DNA of 22,832 bases from MGML01 sp964493985 (GTDB taxonomy: Bacteria > Chloroflexota > Dehalococcoidia > Dehalococcoidales > UBA2162), in contig CAZBQL010000047.1 of NCBI GenBank assembly GCA_964493985.1, forward strand, positions 1-22,832, written 5' to 3'. A program made the position numbers and the translations under genes. Shown here one piece after another: positions 21,959-22,832 of the stretch (its first letter is position 1; each line of letters begins with the position of its first letter). The notes below the pieces were generated by a model. The model ran no database searches, was not told the DNA's origin, and worked only from the letters and a program-made list of their open reading frames with translations.

Positions 21959-22832
21959 ATGGATATTAGAGAAGAGATTCAGGTTCAAATAGAGGCTATC
22001 AAGAATAACGCGACGGACGGTGCCAGCGAGCTGGCAAGGCAGGCGATCATGGTAATGAAGGCGGCTGCCGAGACCAGTGAAGCCGATAATGCCCGTGATT
22101 TTCTGCTGGAACAGAAGGAAGTCGGTAAGCGGCTTATCGCCGCCAGGAGGACCATGGCGCCGATACCTAATATCATTACCCGCTACCTGAGAGAGATTAT
22201 CAAAGAAGACCGGAAGGATAACCTTGAATCGACCAGGCGGCAGGCTGTCAGCCTCGCCGACGACATGCACCGGGATTCGGTGAATGCAGTTTCGAAGATT
22301 ATAGATAGTACAGCAGAACTCATCGAAAACAGGGACGTGATACTTACCCACAGCTACAGTTCAACGGTGGTTGCTGCGATAAAAGAAATAGCCGGACTTA
22401 AGAGAGGTATTAAGGTTATCGTTACGAAGTCGGGAACGGGTCGTTACGGCGAACGGACGGCTCAGGAACTTGCCGAAGATGGAATACCTGTACTTTATAT
22501 CGATGATACCGCCATCGGATTGTATATATCCGGGGTTAACAAGGTGCTGGTAGGAGCGGACAGGATAACGGCTGATGGAAAGATAATCAACGGGGCTGGA
22601 ACCTATACCATTGCTGCTGCGGCGAAGATGAACAATATCCCGGTTTACGTGCTGTGCGAAACACTGAAATTCGACTTTGCGATAAGCAGTTCAAAGGTAG
22701 ACCTTGAAGAGCGTGGTAATACAGGCTTGATCGAAGAGGGAGTTCTTCCCCCGGAGGTGAAGATATCTAATCCGACATTCGATATCACCCCACTTGATTT
22801 CATTACAGCTATCATTTCAGAGAACGGGGTTG
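21959..22832 (+). CDS. eIF-2B alpha / ribose-1,5-bisphosphate isomerase family protein (partial)
   Basis: An open frame of 291 codons that runs off the window, so the C-terminus is missing. It belongs to the eIF-2B/MtnA/R15P-isomerase family: a helical N-terminal domain (1-125), then a Rossmann-like part with DVILTHSYSSTVV (126-138), VGADRITADGKIINGAGTY (198-216) and FDITPLDFIT (274-283). The catalytic Cys of MtnA and archaeal R15P isomerase (THC) is Ser132 here, while the catalytic Asp (D201) is kept. In this respect it resembles the non-enzymatic eIF-2B regulatory subunits. Role unknown; sugar-phosphate or nucleotide sensing or isomerisation are options. Confidence 0.85.
   Translation, partial: MDIREEIQVQIEAIKNNATDGASELARQAIMVMKAAAETSEADNARDFLLEQKEVGKRLIAARRTMAPIPNIITRYLREIIKEDRKDNLESTRRQAVSLADDMHRDSVNAVSKIIDSTAELIENRDVILTHSYSSTVVAAIKEIAGLKRGIKVIVTKSGTGRYGERTAQELAEDGIPVLYIDDTAIGLYISGVNKVLVGADRITADGKIINGAGTYTIAAAAKMNNIPVYVLCETLKFDFAISSSKVDLEERGNTGLIEEGVLPPEVKISNPTFDITPLDFITAIISENGV

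Overview
The window looks like a piece of a metagenome-assembled bacterial genome, most likely an anaerobic Chloroflexota (Dehalococcoidia-like) organism. This placement is inference. It rests on a short IF-2 (609 aa), a NusA with a long charged tail, an inositol-phospholipid type CDP-alcohol transferase beside a PimA-like mannosyltransferase, an oxygen-sensitive type acyl-CoA dehydratase activase system, and REP-like hairpins between genes. No rRNA, tRNA, CRISPR array, insertion sequence or phage gene was seen.

Layout. Positions 1-1986 are a loosely packed end: a REP-like repeat, a GNAT acetyltransferase (minus), an SDR oxidoreductase (plus) with a clear promoter and a palindrome inside it, and a 100-N gap flanked by an identical 55-base sequence on both sides. 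Positions 1987-5123 (minus) hold pimA-like, PIP-synthase-like and purA genes in one tight operon. Positions 5375-11614 (minus) are the conserved transcription/translation cluster nusA-ylxR-infB-rbfA-(aminotransferase)-truB. It lacks rimP in front of nusA, and an aminotransferase sits between rbfA and truB. A terminator-like hairpin lies in the nusA leader.

Positions 11949-18847 (plus) start with an M20 amidohydrolase. A tight run follows of two related HgdB/DUF2229-like cysteine proteins, their activase ATPase, plsX, thioredoxin, a small CxxxC thioredoxin-fold-like protein and thioredoxin reductase, almost all joined by 4-10 base overlaps. This is the most unusual part of the window. It looks like an ATP-driven low-potential electron transfer system of unknown substrate, co-transcribed with phospholipid synthesis and thiol redox genes.

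Positions 18884-21848 (minus) hold ribosomal protein L25/CTC and a two-gene ABC-2 exporter. Divergent from it, an eIF-2B-family protein starts at 21959 and runs off the end of the window. It has Ser where the catalytic Cys of the sugar-phosphate isomerases lies.
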